From Ulvibacterium marinum (GTDB lineage: Bacteria; Bacteroidota; Bacteroidia; Flavobacteriales; Flavobacteriaceae): 64,000 nucleotides of DNA. This document shows positions 15,450 through 23,474 of the stretch, one piece after another. The position numbers and the translations under genes were made by a program. Where the stretch lies: positions 749,859 to 813,858 of the forward strand of contig NZ_RBCJ01000003.1 of NCBI RefSeq assembly GCF_003626755.1, given 5' to 3'. Within the stretch, counting starts at the first letter, position 1, and every line of letters starts with the position of its first letter. The notes under the pieces were generated by a model. That model searched no databases. It was not told where the DNA came from and worked only from the letters and a program-made list of their open reading frames with translations.

Positions 15450-16037
15450 ATGAGCAAAGACCAACTTAGAACATATATACAAAGCTTTGTTGTTTTGAGC
15501 AATGAGGAAATGGAACAATTCTTGTCCAGCTTTGAGGAGGTCAAGGTCAAAAAACGACAATTCATTGTTCAGCCCAACTTTATAAACCAATACCGGACCT
15601 TTGTAGTAAAAGGTGCCTTTAGGACGTATGCCGTAGCAGATAACGGACAGGAACATACCCTTCAATTTGCCATTGAAAACTGGTGGGTTTCGGATTTCAA
15701 CAGTTACATATACCAACATCCCGCAACCCTTTTTGTTGTGGCGTTGGAGGACAGTACCATTCTTCAGCTCGCATTTAACAAAGAGCAGGCACTGAAAAAG
15801 GCGAATCATAAATTTGAGACTTTTTTTAGGATAATGGCCGAAAAGGGGCTTGCCTTTGAACATCGAAGAATTCTTTTTGATCTAACGCATTCCGCAGAAG
15901 CACGCTACGAGAATTTTTTATTGAACTTTCCAAATTTCGTCCAACGTGTTCCACAGTATGCCCTGGCTTCCTACCTAGGCATGACCACGGAGTTTTTATC
16001 GAGAATACGCAATAAGAGAACGCGGAAAAAAAGTTGA
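15450..16037 (+). CDS. Crp/Fnr-family transcriptional regulator
   Basis: A 195-residue protein with an N-terminal cyclic-nucleotide-binding-like beta-barrel (about 20-115; FVVKGAFRTYAVADNGQEHT and FAIENWWVSDFNSY) and a C-terminal helix-turn-helix (VPQYALASYLGMTTEFLSRI, about 168-187). The size and sequence fit the short Crp-like regulators common in Bacteroidota, which generally lack the residues needed for classical cAMP binding. It reads toward an NTF2-like gene and a small membrane protein on the same strand, which are plausible targets. Confidence 0.88.
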   Translation: MSKDQLRTYIQSFVVLSNEEMEQFLSSFEEVKVKKRQFIVQPNFINQYRTFVVKGAFRTYAVADNGQEHTLQFAIENWWVSDFNSYIYQHPATLFVVALEDSTILQLAFNKEQALKKANHKFETFFRIMAEKGLAFEHRRILFDLTHSAEARYENFLLNFPNFVQRVPQYALASYLGMTTEFLSRIRNKRTRKKS

Positions 16038-16138
16038 ACTACATCAACCTTTTTTCTTGATCTGCTTCATTTTTATTGCTTTTGAATTGCCGGACTTTTA
16101 CCCTGTCAATATTGACACACAATTCAAAAACATAAAAA

Positions 16139-16492
16139 ATGGAACAATCATTAAATGAAATCTTCTCGGCAAAGAACGAGATGGTAAAAAAAGGGCAAAT
16201 CGTAAAAGCGACGGAAAAGTATTTTGCCTCGGATGCCAAGACCCATGATTTTGATGGTACGGTAACCGTTGGGAAATCAGAAATGCTGGCCAAGATGCAG
16301 GGTTTTGCGGATGCCATAAACAAAGTAAACGGTATTACGCTACACAATGCGTCATTACATGGGGATATTTCTTTTGCAGAGTTCACCTTTGACTTTGACA
16401 TGAAAGACGGAAGCAAAGTTTTATGGCACGAGATACTCCGCACGGTTTGGGAAAACGGGCAGATCGTGGAAGAACAATACTTTAAAGCTTAA
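16139..16492 (+). CDS. NTF2/SnoaL-like small protein
   Basis: A 117-residue cytoplasmic protein with the alpha+beta cone pattern of the NTF2/SnoaL fold: N-terminal helix with KKGQIVKATEKYFASDAKTH, then DFDGTVTVGKSEML, and C-terminal strands ending WENGQIVEEQYFKA. Members are enzymes or ligand-binding proteins with varied substrates, so no activity is assigned. It is followed four bases later by a small membrane protein gene, suggesting co-translation, and is downstream of a Crp-like regulator. Confidence 0.7.
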   Translation: MEQSLNEIFSAKNEMVKKGQIVKATEKYFASDAKTHDFDGTVTVGKSEMLAKMQGFADAINKVNGITLHNASLHGDISFAEFTFDFDMKDGSKVLWHEILRTVWENGQIVEEQYFKA

Positions 16493-16496
16493 AATT

Positions 16497-16856
16497 ATGG
16501 GATTCGTAACCAAAAAAATGCATGCCTATCTGGATTATCCAGTAGCTGTGGCACTTATTGTTTTACCCTTTGTACTGGAGCTGGGAGATTCCAATCCTTT
16601 GGCCTTGCAACTCTCTGTGATTACAGGGATTGCAGCCTTTATTCTTACAGTCTTAACCGATCATCAGTTCGGTATATATCGCATAGTTTCCTATAAAGGA
16701 CATTTAATTGTCGATGCCCTGGTGGGAGCCGTATTTGTAATAGCTCCTTTCGCGTTTTCGTTTGAAGGTTTGGACGCCTATTTCTATTGGATAAACGGTG
16801 CCGCGGTCTTGGCCGTAGTCAGTTTACATAAACCGGAAATGGCGATACATTCATAA
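16497..16856 (+). CDS. Small four-helix membrane protein (SPW-repeat-like)
   Basis: A 119-residue protein with four predicted transmembrane segments (about 10-27, 33-52, 69-90 and 94-110). Two similar halves each have an acidic residue before a hydrophobic helix and a proline (LDYPVAVALIVLPFVLEL; VDALVGAVFVIAPFAFSF), as in SPW-repeat membrane proteins. It has no catalytic motif. It is probably in one operon with the NTF2-like gene. Function unknown. Confidence 0.6.
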   Translation: MGFVTKKMHAYLDYPVAVALIVLPFVLELGDSNPLALQLSVITGIAAFILTVLTDHQFGIYRIVSYKGHLIVDALVGAVFVIAPFAFSFEGLDAYFYWINGAAVLAVVSLHKPEMAIHS

Positions 16857-16901
16857 TTGATTCCAAGTAATCGTACCAGTAGTTGATTTTCCTGTCACAT
16901 C

Positions 16902-16943
16902 GAGCGCAGTCGAGATGTAATTGCCGACCTTTCGACTGCGCTC
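16902..16943. repeat. REP-like palindromic element
   Basis: GAGCGCAGTCGA at 16902-16913 and its perfect reverse complement TCGACTGCGCTC at 16932-16943 flank an 18-base loop. The composition is more GC-rich than the surroundings. Such palindromes are scattered as REP-like elements in many flavobacterial genomes. It may also act as a transcription end signal for the preceding genes. Confidence 0.6.
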
Positions 16944-17061
16944 AAGGGGACAAAAAGCGTGAATTTCGATTATAAAATTTAAATACTGGCACAATTACGG
17001 ATATACATGTTTATACAATCAAAACAATTCATTAATACTATTAAAATTTAAAATAATAATC

Positions 17062-17520
17062 ATGAAATCATTATCAATACTAGTAGCTATGCTATTCATT
17101 TCATCATTTGGTTTAGCACAAAACCTTAAAACCGCAATTAATACGGATGACAGTAAAATAGCCCTACACGGGTATAGTCCGGTATCCTATCTAGATCTGG
17201 GCATTGCCCAAAAGGGATTAAAGGAATATCAGGTTACCCATAACGGTATAAAATATTACTTCACCAGTATGGAACAAAAAAAATCCTTTGAAGCAAATCC
17301 TGAAAAGTATTTGCCAGAATATGGGGGGTATTGTGCTTTTGGGGTTTCCGTCGGGGCAAAGTTTAGAATAGATCCCAATAAATTTGTAGCAAAAGACGGA
17401 AAGTACTATTTGTTCCTTTATGATTTGGAGGTAGATGCACAGCAGTTATGGTTGGCCGGGAACCATGAGGAACTGGTAACAAAAGCGGATACCAATTGGA
17501 AAAAGTTACGTACAAAATAA
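17062..17520 (+). CDS. Exported YHS-domain protein
   Basis: A 152-residue protein with a signal peptide (MKSLSILVAMLFISSFGLAQ) and a YHS-type domain (about 32-100): ALHGYSPVSYLDLG, then YYFTSMEQKKSFEANPEKYL and YGGYCAFGVS. The single Cys in GGYCAFG is conserved in this group and the domain is thought to bind metal or a related ligand. The mature protein would be periplasmic or surface-associated. It has its own strong terminator and appears monocistronic. The metal is not predictable. Confidence 0.82.
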   Translation: MKSLSILVAMLFISSFGLAQNLKTAINTDDSKIALHGYSPVSYLDLGIAQKGLKEYQVTHNGIKYYFTSMEQKKSFEANPEKYLPEYGGYCAFGVSVGAKFRIDPNKFVAKDGKYYLFLYDLEVDAQQLWLAGNHEELVTKADTNWKKLRTK

Positions 17521-17539
17521 TACCGGTACCTTTAAAACC

Positions 17540-17573
17540 AAAACACCTGAAGCTTCAGCTTCAGGTGTTTTTA
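17540..17573 (+). terminator. Intrinsic terminator after the YHS gene
   Basis: AACACCTGAAGC and GCTTCAGGTGTT form a long stem with a short loop, followed by TTTT. It also has a run of A on the other side, so it could serve transcription from both sides. Confidence 0.8.
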
Positions 17574-17638
17574 CTATTTGTAACAAATGTCCAAGTTTCC
17601 GATCCAACATCCATGCAGGGCATATTGCAAAGTGGCCT

Positions 17639-18973
17639 TTATTTTCCCATCCTTGCATTCTGATCGGTTCTTCCGCTGTCATAGAGCCCCTTTAGTCCCG
17701 TTACTTTTCCATTTTCCTTCAACATTTCAATACGAAATGCAGGAACTTCCGCTATCCGAAACTTATTTTGGGACATGGGGATAAGTCGGTACTCCGTGTT
17801 TCCCTCCCTTTGGTAGTAGAGTGCACCCTCTTTGTAATAAATCTTCCTGGGACCATAATCGCCGGCATAGGATTTCAAAATCTTTTGATCCACGGTAACA
17901 GGTTCCATTTGGGATTGAATACCTTCCATGGCCCATTTGAGGAAAAAAGCGCCCTCTTTTCCCTCATTCTTTTTTAATAGCATCTCCAAGGCCTTTAGCT
18001 TGGCCGTTTCAAGGGCATCTTTGGCCGATACCTTGATGTGGGGCTCTACTCCGGTACCTTCCCAATTGGTCTCGGTAATGGGGTTAATGGCCCTGCCGTC
18101 CGGGACAAAAATGGCAAAACGTTCCGTAGCAATTTGTGTTCCCCCGGGATGTGCGCCACCTCCGGTAACCTCCCCGATCAAGGTGGCCCGTTCCAGGTTG
18201 CGAAGGTTATAGCTAAACTCCTCGGCCGCGGAGAACGTACTGCTACTGGTAAGTACGTAAACCGGTACGTCCGGTCTGCGTTTTCCGGGTACGTAAGGTA
18301 AGGTCCAGGTTTGCGTCTGCTCATCGTCGGCCCTATTGTAAAAATTGTTCAGATGAACCGGTTCCGGCCCGTACAAATAACTGGTGATCAGCTGGATCAT
18401 GGCCGGGCTCCCACCCCCGTTCCGGCGAAGGTCAATGATCAGGGCATCCGTATTGCTCAAGAAATTCATGGTTGCCGCCGCTGCCGCACCAGCCTCCTCG
18501 CTCACACCAAAAAAACCGGTAAGGTTCAAATACCCGATGTTTCCGTCCAGAATCTTTGCTTCCCGAAACCCGTAGTTGGAGCGTCTGTTGTTACGTAGAC
18601 GGCGTTCCGCGAGGGCAATGCTGTCCACTGCCGAGAGTTCGGCGTTTCGTCTTCGGGCAATACCTTCCGGATCAAATCGTACCCTTAGGTGGAGATCCTT
18701 ACTGACGGACTGGATATCCTCGGTAAGCTTCTGGGCGAATTCTTGGGCGTCCTTAATCCCGTCATATTTGTTGTCTTGAAGCTGGATTTTGAGAAAATCG
18801 GTCATTTTAAGGGCTACTTCCGGAAAAACGTAACTGGACTCCAAAATTGTTGAAATGGAATCGATGACCTGCTTTTTTTCTTGGGCGGATATGCCGCTGT
18901 TGTCGTTTTGGGCCGGACAGGCCAGGACCATTCCAACAAGGAATGGGAGAAGGAGGGTTCGGATTTGTTTCAT
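17639..18973 (-). CDS. S41-family (C-terminal processing) peptidase, lipoprotein
   Basis: A 444-residue protein from the ATG at 18973, with a lipoprotein signal (MKQIRTLLLPFLVGMVLAC). It has an N-terminal helical segment, then the tail-specific protease core: NTDALIIDLRRNGGGSPAMI, then VYVLTSSSTFSAAEEFSYNL, where the Ser of TFSAAEEF is the likely nucleophile, and GEVTGGGAHPGG. No PDZ domain is obvious. A C-terminal domain of about 80 residues follows. The start overlaps the stop of the upstream MarR gene (ATGA), so the two are co-translated. It probably degrades or processes exported polypeptides, substrate unknown. Confidence 0.85.
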   Translation of the reverse strand: MKQIRTLLLPFLVGMVLACPAQNDNSGISAQEKKQVIDSISTILESSYVFPEVALKMTDFLKIQLQDNKYDGIKDAQEFAQKLTEDIQSVSKDLHLRVRFDPEGIARRRNAELSAVDSIALAERRLRNNRRSNYGFREAKILDGNIGYLNLTGFFGVSEEAGAAAAATMNFLSNTDALIIDLRRNGGGSPAMIQLITSYLYGPEPVHLNNFYNRADDEQTQTWTLPYVPGKRRPDVPVYVLTSSSTFSAAEEFSYNLRNLERATLIGEVTGGGAHPGGTQIATERFAIFVPDGRAINPITETNWEGTGVEPHIKVSAKDALETAKLKALEMLLKKNEGKEGAFFLKWAMEGIQSQMEPVTVDQKILKSYAGDYGPRKIYYKEGALYYQREGNTEYRLIPMSQNKFRIAEVPAFRIEMLKENGKVTGLKGLYDSGRTDQNARMGK

Positions 18974-19443
18974 GATTGTTTCGATTTTTGATTTGTATTT
19001 TGACAATTTTCGGTGATGCGTTGTAATAGATTTCGTAGCGAAGCTACTTCATCGGCATTAAGACCTTCAAGGGCGGTAGCCCTGTTTTGCATGATAATCG
19101 GTATAGATTCCTGCTGTGCCTTTTTTCCCATCGCGGTGAGTTCCAAGGTGTATCGGCGACGATCGTCCGGATGCGGGAATCTTTCAATAAAACCCTTAGT
19201 TACCAGAAGGTCGATCATCCGGGTAATGGAGGCGTGATCTTTGAACACCCGCTCCGCGATTTCCCGCTGTGTCAACTTGGGATTATCATGTAGGGTTTTT
19301 AAGATTAACCATTGGTCTATGGTCAGGTCCTGGTTCAAGGTGTTCAGATTACGTTGGGCAAATTGCCGGTAGGATTTAATGGTTTTTTCCATCACGTAAA
19401 AAAGCACGCTTTCCAACCGGGGTGAAGAATCCATATTTTTCAT
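18970..19443 (-). CDS. MarR-family transcriptional regulator
   Basis: About 157 residues from the ATG at 19443. The winged helix occupies about residues 40-110: LTIDQWLILKTLHDNPKLTQ, REIAERVFKDHASITRMIDL and the wing GFIERFPHPDDRRRYTLELT with the DxR pattern of MarR proteins. A longer reading frame exists upstream to 19512, but it would run through the operator-like palindrome, so the shorter start is preferred. It forms an operon with the S41 protease through a four-base overlap. Autoregulation is likely from the palindrome just upstream. Confidence 0.88.
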   Translation of the reverse strand: MKNMDSSPRLESVLFYVMEKTIKSYRQFAQRNLNTLNQDLTIDQWLILKTLHDNPKLTQREIAERVFKDHASITRMIDLLVTKGFIERFPHPDDRRRYTLELTAMGKKAQQESIPIIMQNRATALEGLNADEVASLRNLLQRITENCQNTNQKSKQS

Positions 19444-19453
19444 TGATACAAAT

Positions 19454-19473
19454 ATAATTGATATATCAGTTAT
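19454..19473. promoter_or_regulatory. Probable MarR operator
   Basis: A 20-bp near-perfect palindrome: a perfect core TGATATATCA at 19459-19468, flanked by ATAA and TTAT with one mismatched pair between. It lies 10 bases upstream of the MarR start codon, where a MarR dimer would block the promoter. Confidence 0.6.
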
Positions 19474-19551
19474 ATACAATAATTTTCTTTTTTCGAATTC
19501 AAATGCTTGCATAGGCTATAGGACGAGTCGTTTATGGAAATACCAAAACGG

Positions 19552-19632
19552 ATTTAAAAAATGCTACATTCGTATTACCCATACAGAAGATATAGATTAG
19601 ATGGTCTATCTCCCTACGTTGGGTATAATAAA
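19552..19632 (+). repeat. Divergent copy of the intergenic repeat (R6)
   Basis: Contains TTTAAAAAATGCTACATTCG, matching the ACTACATTCGTAAGG part of R4, then GATATAGATTAGATGGTCTA, an imperfect palindrome in the same place as that of R1-R4. It lies immediately before the amino-acid permease gene, about 9 kb from the main array. The 3' part differs from the others. Confidence 0.5.
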
Positions 19633-19641
19633 TAGGCACAA

Positions 19642-20931
19642 GTGAATAATAAAATAGGATTGAAAGAAACCATGTCTATCGGAATCGGAGGAATGGTAGG
19701 TGGAGGAATCTTTGCTGTATTGGGGTTGGCGGTTTCGCTAGCTCAAGGAGGAACGCCAATTGCCTTTTTATTCGCTGGAATTTTGGCCCTAATTACATCT
19801 TATAGCTATGTAAAACTCTCTTTGACTTACCCTGACCGCGGCGGAACGGTAAAATTTATCAATCAAGGTTTTGGAAGAACCATATTTAGCGGAGGAGTAA
19901 ATAACCTTTTATGGGTAAGCTATATCATTATGCTTTCCTTATACGCTTCGGCTTTTGGTTCGTATGCACCCAATCTATTTTCCATCATCAATACATTAAC
20001 CGATTTCCACATTTATTCAAGTCTGATTATCATTTTAGCAACGGCAATCAATTATTACAGCATTAAGGTCGTCGGTAAAATCGAGTCCTACGCTGTTGTA
20101 ATAAAACTTGTGATACTACTTTCGTTTGTGCTAATCGGAATTTACGGCCTGATTGGAAATCCAAATCTTTCTCAACTTTCCATTTCAAATTGGGAAGCGC
20201 CTGTAAAATTACTGACAGGAGGGATGGTAATTTTCGTGGCATATGAAGGATTTGAATTAATAGCAAATGCAGCACCCGATATTGAAAATCCAAAAAATAA
20301 CATCCCCAAGGCCTACTACTACTCTGTAATATTTGTCATTTTACTATATATAGTCATTGCGTGGGTAACAGTTGGTTCCCTACCATTTAAGGAAATAGCC
20401 ACAGCACAAGATTATGTGTTGGCCGAAGCGGCAAAACCAATGCTTGGAAAAGTCGGATTTACCATTATTACGATTGCTGCATTAATATCAACATTTTCGG
20501 CTATTAACGCCTCGCTTTTAGGAGGTAGCAGAGTAAGCTATGAGATAGCCAAAGATGATGAGTTGCCCCATCATCTGACCAGTAAATTGTGGAATCAACC
20601 TATTGGGTTAATGATAACAGCGGTTGCCACTTTAATCGTTGCAAATCTCTTGAATCTTGAAAGTATTTCAACAGCGGGAAGTATCGGTTTTCTATTGATT
20701 TTTGCGATTGTAAATTATGTTGGATTTAAGTTACACGCTGAGGTTAAAGGAAATAAAATCATTCCACTTTTGGGATTTCTGCTGTGTACAATAGCTCTTA
20801 TAATTCTTATAAGTCAGCAATTTTCAACCAATAAAACAGGGGTGATAGTTGCTATATCAATTGTTGCCCTATGTTTTATAATAGAATGGATATACAAAAA
20901 AACCACGCCCGGTACGATGCATAGACAATAG
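19642..20931 (+). CDS. APC-superfamily amino-acid permease
   Basis: A 429-residue membrane protein with about 12 hydrophobic helices. The first helix carries the APC glycine-rich motif SIGIGGMVGGGIFAVLGLAV, used for substrate binding, and the loop near KLSLTYPDRGGTVKFINQGF is typical of the family. It would import an amino acid or related amine with a cation. The start codon is GTG at 19642; no better ATG is near. AT-rich codon use and a repeat copy just upstream suggest it belongs with the accessory cassette-like genes. Confidence 0.85.
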   Translation: MNNKIGLKETMSIGIGGMVGGGIFAVLGLAVSLAQGGTPIAFLFAGILALITSYSYVKLSLTYPDRGGTVKFINQGFGRTIFSGGVNNLLWVSYIIMLSLYASAFGSYAPNLFSIINTLTDFHIYSSLIIILATAINYYSIKVVGKIESYAVVIKLVILLSFVLIGIYGLIGNPNLSQLSISNWEAPVKLLTGGMVIFVAYEGFELIANAAPDIENPKNNIPKAYYYSVIFVILLYIVIAWVTVGSLPFKEIATAQDYVLAEAAKPMLGKVGFTIITIAALISTFSAINASLLGGSRVSYEIAKDDELPHHLTSKLWNQPIGLMITAVATLIVANLLNLESISTAGSIGFLLIFAIVNYVGFKLHAEVKGNKIIPLLGFLLCTIALIILISQQFSTNKTGVIVAISIVALCFIIEWIYKKTTPGTMHRQ

Positions 20932-21031
20932 CGACTTGCGGAATACGGTGCGATTTTCCGGCTTGTAACAAATTTGGAAAAGTTCGGTCTATAATGTTTA
21001 GGGGGCCGTTGCGTCACATTTAGAGATAAAA

Positions 21032-22072
21032 ATGAAGCGAATTACTACCCTATTATTGCTATTTCTAGTTGGACTTGTCTCAAAGGCCCAGATCAAAAAG
21101 GAAATCCTGGATTTTGAATTTGAGGGAGTCACATTAAATGGTGTGCTAAATACTCCTGAAAACATCGACTCCAAAGGAATTGTACTTATCGTCCATGGTT
21201 CCGGAAGAACTAACGCCGTTGCCCAGGAATGGTATTCCGATGTACGGGAAACGATTGGAAGGTCGGGTTATGCCACCTATATGTGGGATAAAATGGGGTG
21301 TGGCAAAAGTGGTGGAACTTTCAATTACAATCAATCTGTGCAAAATAGTGCTTTGGAGGTAATAGCGGCCATCCATAGCTTAAAAAAGAAGCAAACACCC
21401 GGTTCGGATAAAATTGGTTTATGGGGTATTAGTAGGGCCGGGTGGATAAATCCAATAGTGATCAACCAGTACAGGGACATTGCATTTTGGATTTCGGTAA
21501 GTGGGGTGGATGGGAAGGAAAACTTCAAATATCTACTCCAAGAGAACCTACGCATTAATGGACTGCCTAAAGATTCTGTAGATGTAATCGTAGGTGAGTG
21601 GCTAGAGAGCGTTAGGATCAGTCATTCAGGGGGAAGTTTTAAAGCCTACCAAGATGCTACACCCAACCTTGGGAAAAATCCCTTTTGGCTAAGATTTACC
21701 CAAGGAGGAATTACGGAAGAGGGGTATTATGCATACCAACCCACTTTTATGGAGGAAAAACTTGATGAAGAGACTGGGTTACAGGTATATGTTAAGGATT
21801 TTGATTCCATCCTATCTCGTATAGACTGTCCAGTTTTGGCCTTGTTCGGGGAAAATGATATGAATGTGGATTGGCAAAAAACCAAAGCTTTATACGAAAG
21901 GACACTGGCACCCCATACAGACTTGACCATTAAATCGTTTCCTGATTGTAACCATAATCTATTCGAATGCAAAACAGGAGGCTTTTATGAGATTCAAGAT
22001 AGCGATTTACCTTTTAAAAGATGTGAAGGTTTTCTCCATGCCATGTCCGATTGGTTAAAGGAAAAAGAATAA
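21032..22072 (+). CDS. Exported alpha/beta hydrolase
   Basis: A 346-residue protein with a signal peptide (MKRITTLLLLFLVGLVSKAQ). The hydrolase core has the oxyanion segment LIVHGSGRTN (about 52-61), the nucleophile elbow GISRAG (GxSxG, about 132-137), a late acidic residue in LALFGENDMNVDW and the catalytic His in FPDCNHNLFE. The family includes esterases and peptidase-like enzymes, and the substrate is unknown. The next gene starts 20 bases later on the same strand, so a small operon is possible with a four-helix membrane protein and a TIM-barrel protein. Confidence 0.85.
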   Translation: MKRITTLLLLFLVGLVSKAQIKKEILDFEFEGVTLNGVLNTPENIDSKGIVLIVHGSGRTNAVAQEWYSDVRETIGRSGYATYMWDKMGCGKSGGTFNYNQSVQNSALEVIAAIHSLKKKQTPGSDKIGLWGISRAGWINPIVINQYRDIAFWISVSGVDGKENFKYLLQENLRINGLPKDSVDVIVGEWLESVRISHSGGSFKAYQDATPNLGKNPFWLRFTQGGITEEGYYAYQPTFMEEKLDEETGLQVYVKDFDSILSRIDCPVLALFGENDMNVDWQKTKALYERTLAPHTDLTIKSFPDCNHNLFECKTGGFYEIQDSDLPFKRCEGFLHAMSDWLKEKE

Positions 22073-22092
22073 GTACACTGTAAATAATAATA

Positions 22093-22530
22093 ATGAATTC
22101 ATTAAAAATAGGTTCAATAGTTCTTAGTATTTGGAGTAGTCTAAATTTTTTCCCATCACTATATGTGGTGGTAAGTATTCTTTTTCTGGACAAGCATCCA
22201 CCCGGATTATACGCCATACTAAATGCAGGGGATATCCAATCCATGAGCCCTAAAATGCTGGCTACCGTGGATTCTATCGGCCTTTTTGCCAATTTATCCG
22301 TAGCAGCTTTGAATGCATTGATTCTAATTGCTATTTGGAAAGGGTTGACCAACAGAATAGTTTGGGTCTATTGGGCTTTGTTGACAGCATCTATTTTTGC
22401 GCTATTGGCAGGAGTAGCTGCCGACTATGCGGTTAATTTTGCCTTTCCCGAAGTTAATATGATATCGGCTTTGATTTTGGCCATAGGTTTTATATTTTCC
22501 GGAATCGGACTTTTTAAACCAAGTAAATGA
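22093..22530 (+). CDS. Four-helix membrane protein of unknown function
   Basis: A 145-residue protein with about four transmembrane helices (about 5-30, 60-85, 92-112 and 120-140) and a short loop after the first (FLDKHPPGLYAILNAGDIQS). No family was recognised. It lies 20 bases after the alpha/beta hydrolase and 13 bases before a TIM-barrel gene, which suggests one transcript. Confidence 0.65.
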   Translation: MNSLKIGSIVLSIWSSLNFFPSLYVVVSILFLDKHPPGLYAILNAGDIQSMSPKMLATVDSIGLFANLSVAALNALILIAIWKGLTNRIVWVYWALLTASIFALLAGVAADYAVNFAFPEVNMISALILAIGFIFSGIGLFKPSK

Positions 22531-22543
22531 AAATACGTTAAAG

Positions 22544-23398
22544 TTGAAAGGGCCAACACTGCTACTCCTAGTTTTACTGGTTGTTTTTTACAAAAACGAA
22601 GTAATGGCACAAGACATCGGTATGGATAACATTTATGCTTGGTGTATTGTTCCGTATGATAGTTTGGAGCGATCTCCACAGGCCAGAATAGCCATGCTCA
22701 AAAAGATGGGGATTACAAAATATGCCTATGATTGGCGGCAGGAACATCTTTCCCAGATGGCAAAAGAATTACAATGGGCCAAAAAGCAGGGTGTTACGGT
22801 CATATCGGTTTGGATGTGGATAGATGGGCATGGGGACGCTTTGGGAAATTTAAGCGACTCCAACGAAAAGGTTTTTGAAGTTGTCGAGGAAGTTGGTTAT
22901 ACAGGACAAATTTGGGTAAGTTTCGCCGCCAATTTTTTTGAAGATCTATCCGATACTGCAGCTGTAGCAAAAGGAGCGGAAATGATAGCTTTCTTGAGTA
23001 AAAGGGCAGCCGCTTTGGGCTGTAAGATAGGTCTGTACAATCACGGTGATTGGTTTGGGGAGCCAAAGAATCAGATTCAGATCATCAAGGCCTTGCCGAA
23101 TGAGGATTTGGGTCTGGTCTATAACTTCCATCATGCACACCACCAAATAGATGCGTTCCCGGAGATGGTAGACACCATGCTGCCTTACCTATGGTATGTA
23201 AACCTGAGTGGCCTTAGAAAGGAAGGGCCTAAAATTCTCACCATAGGGGAGGGGAATTACGAAAAAGAAATGATCCAACTATTGTTGGAAAAAGGATATA
23301 CAGGGGATTTCGGTATACTCGGGCATGTAGCCGAAAAGGATGTGGAGAGGGTCCTGAAGGCAAATTTGAACGGTTTAAGAAAAATGCATATTAAATAG
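22544..23398 (+). CDS. Exported TIM-barrel protein (sugar-isomerase/epimerase-like)
   Basis: A 284-residue protein from a TTG start, chosen because it gives a complete signal peptide (MKGPTLLLLVLLVVFYKNEV). The mature part has the repeating beta/alpha pattern of xylose-isomerase-like TIM barrels: GITKYAYDWRQEH, VTVISVWMWIDGHG, GCKIGLYNHGDWFGEP, LGLVYNFHHAHHQI and the last strand YTGDFGILGHVAEKDVERVL. Conserved His, Asp and Glu positions could bind a divalent metal. Exported versions in Bacteroidota often act on sugars, but the substrate here is not defined. Confidence 0.75.
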   Translation: MKGPTLLLLVLLVVFYKNEVMAQDIGMDNIYAWCIVPYDSLERSPQARIAMLKKMGITKYAYDWRQEHLSQMAKELQWAKKQGVTVISVWMWIDGHGDALGNLSDSNEKVFEVVEEVGYTGQIWVSFAANFFEDLSDTAAVAKGAEMIAFLSKRAAALGCKIGLYNHGDWFGEPKNQIQIIKALPNEDLGLVYNFHHAHHQIDAFPEMVDTMLPYLWYVNLSGLRKEGPKILTIGEGNYEKEMIQLLLEKGYTGDFGILGHVAEKDVERVLKANLNGLRKMHIK

Positions 23399-23474
23399 GT
23401 ATCCTTCCTGGGATGCAATATGGATATAAAAATCAATCAGAATCAGTAAACATGGGATTAAGTATCTTTTGAAA

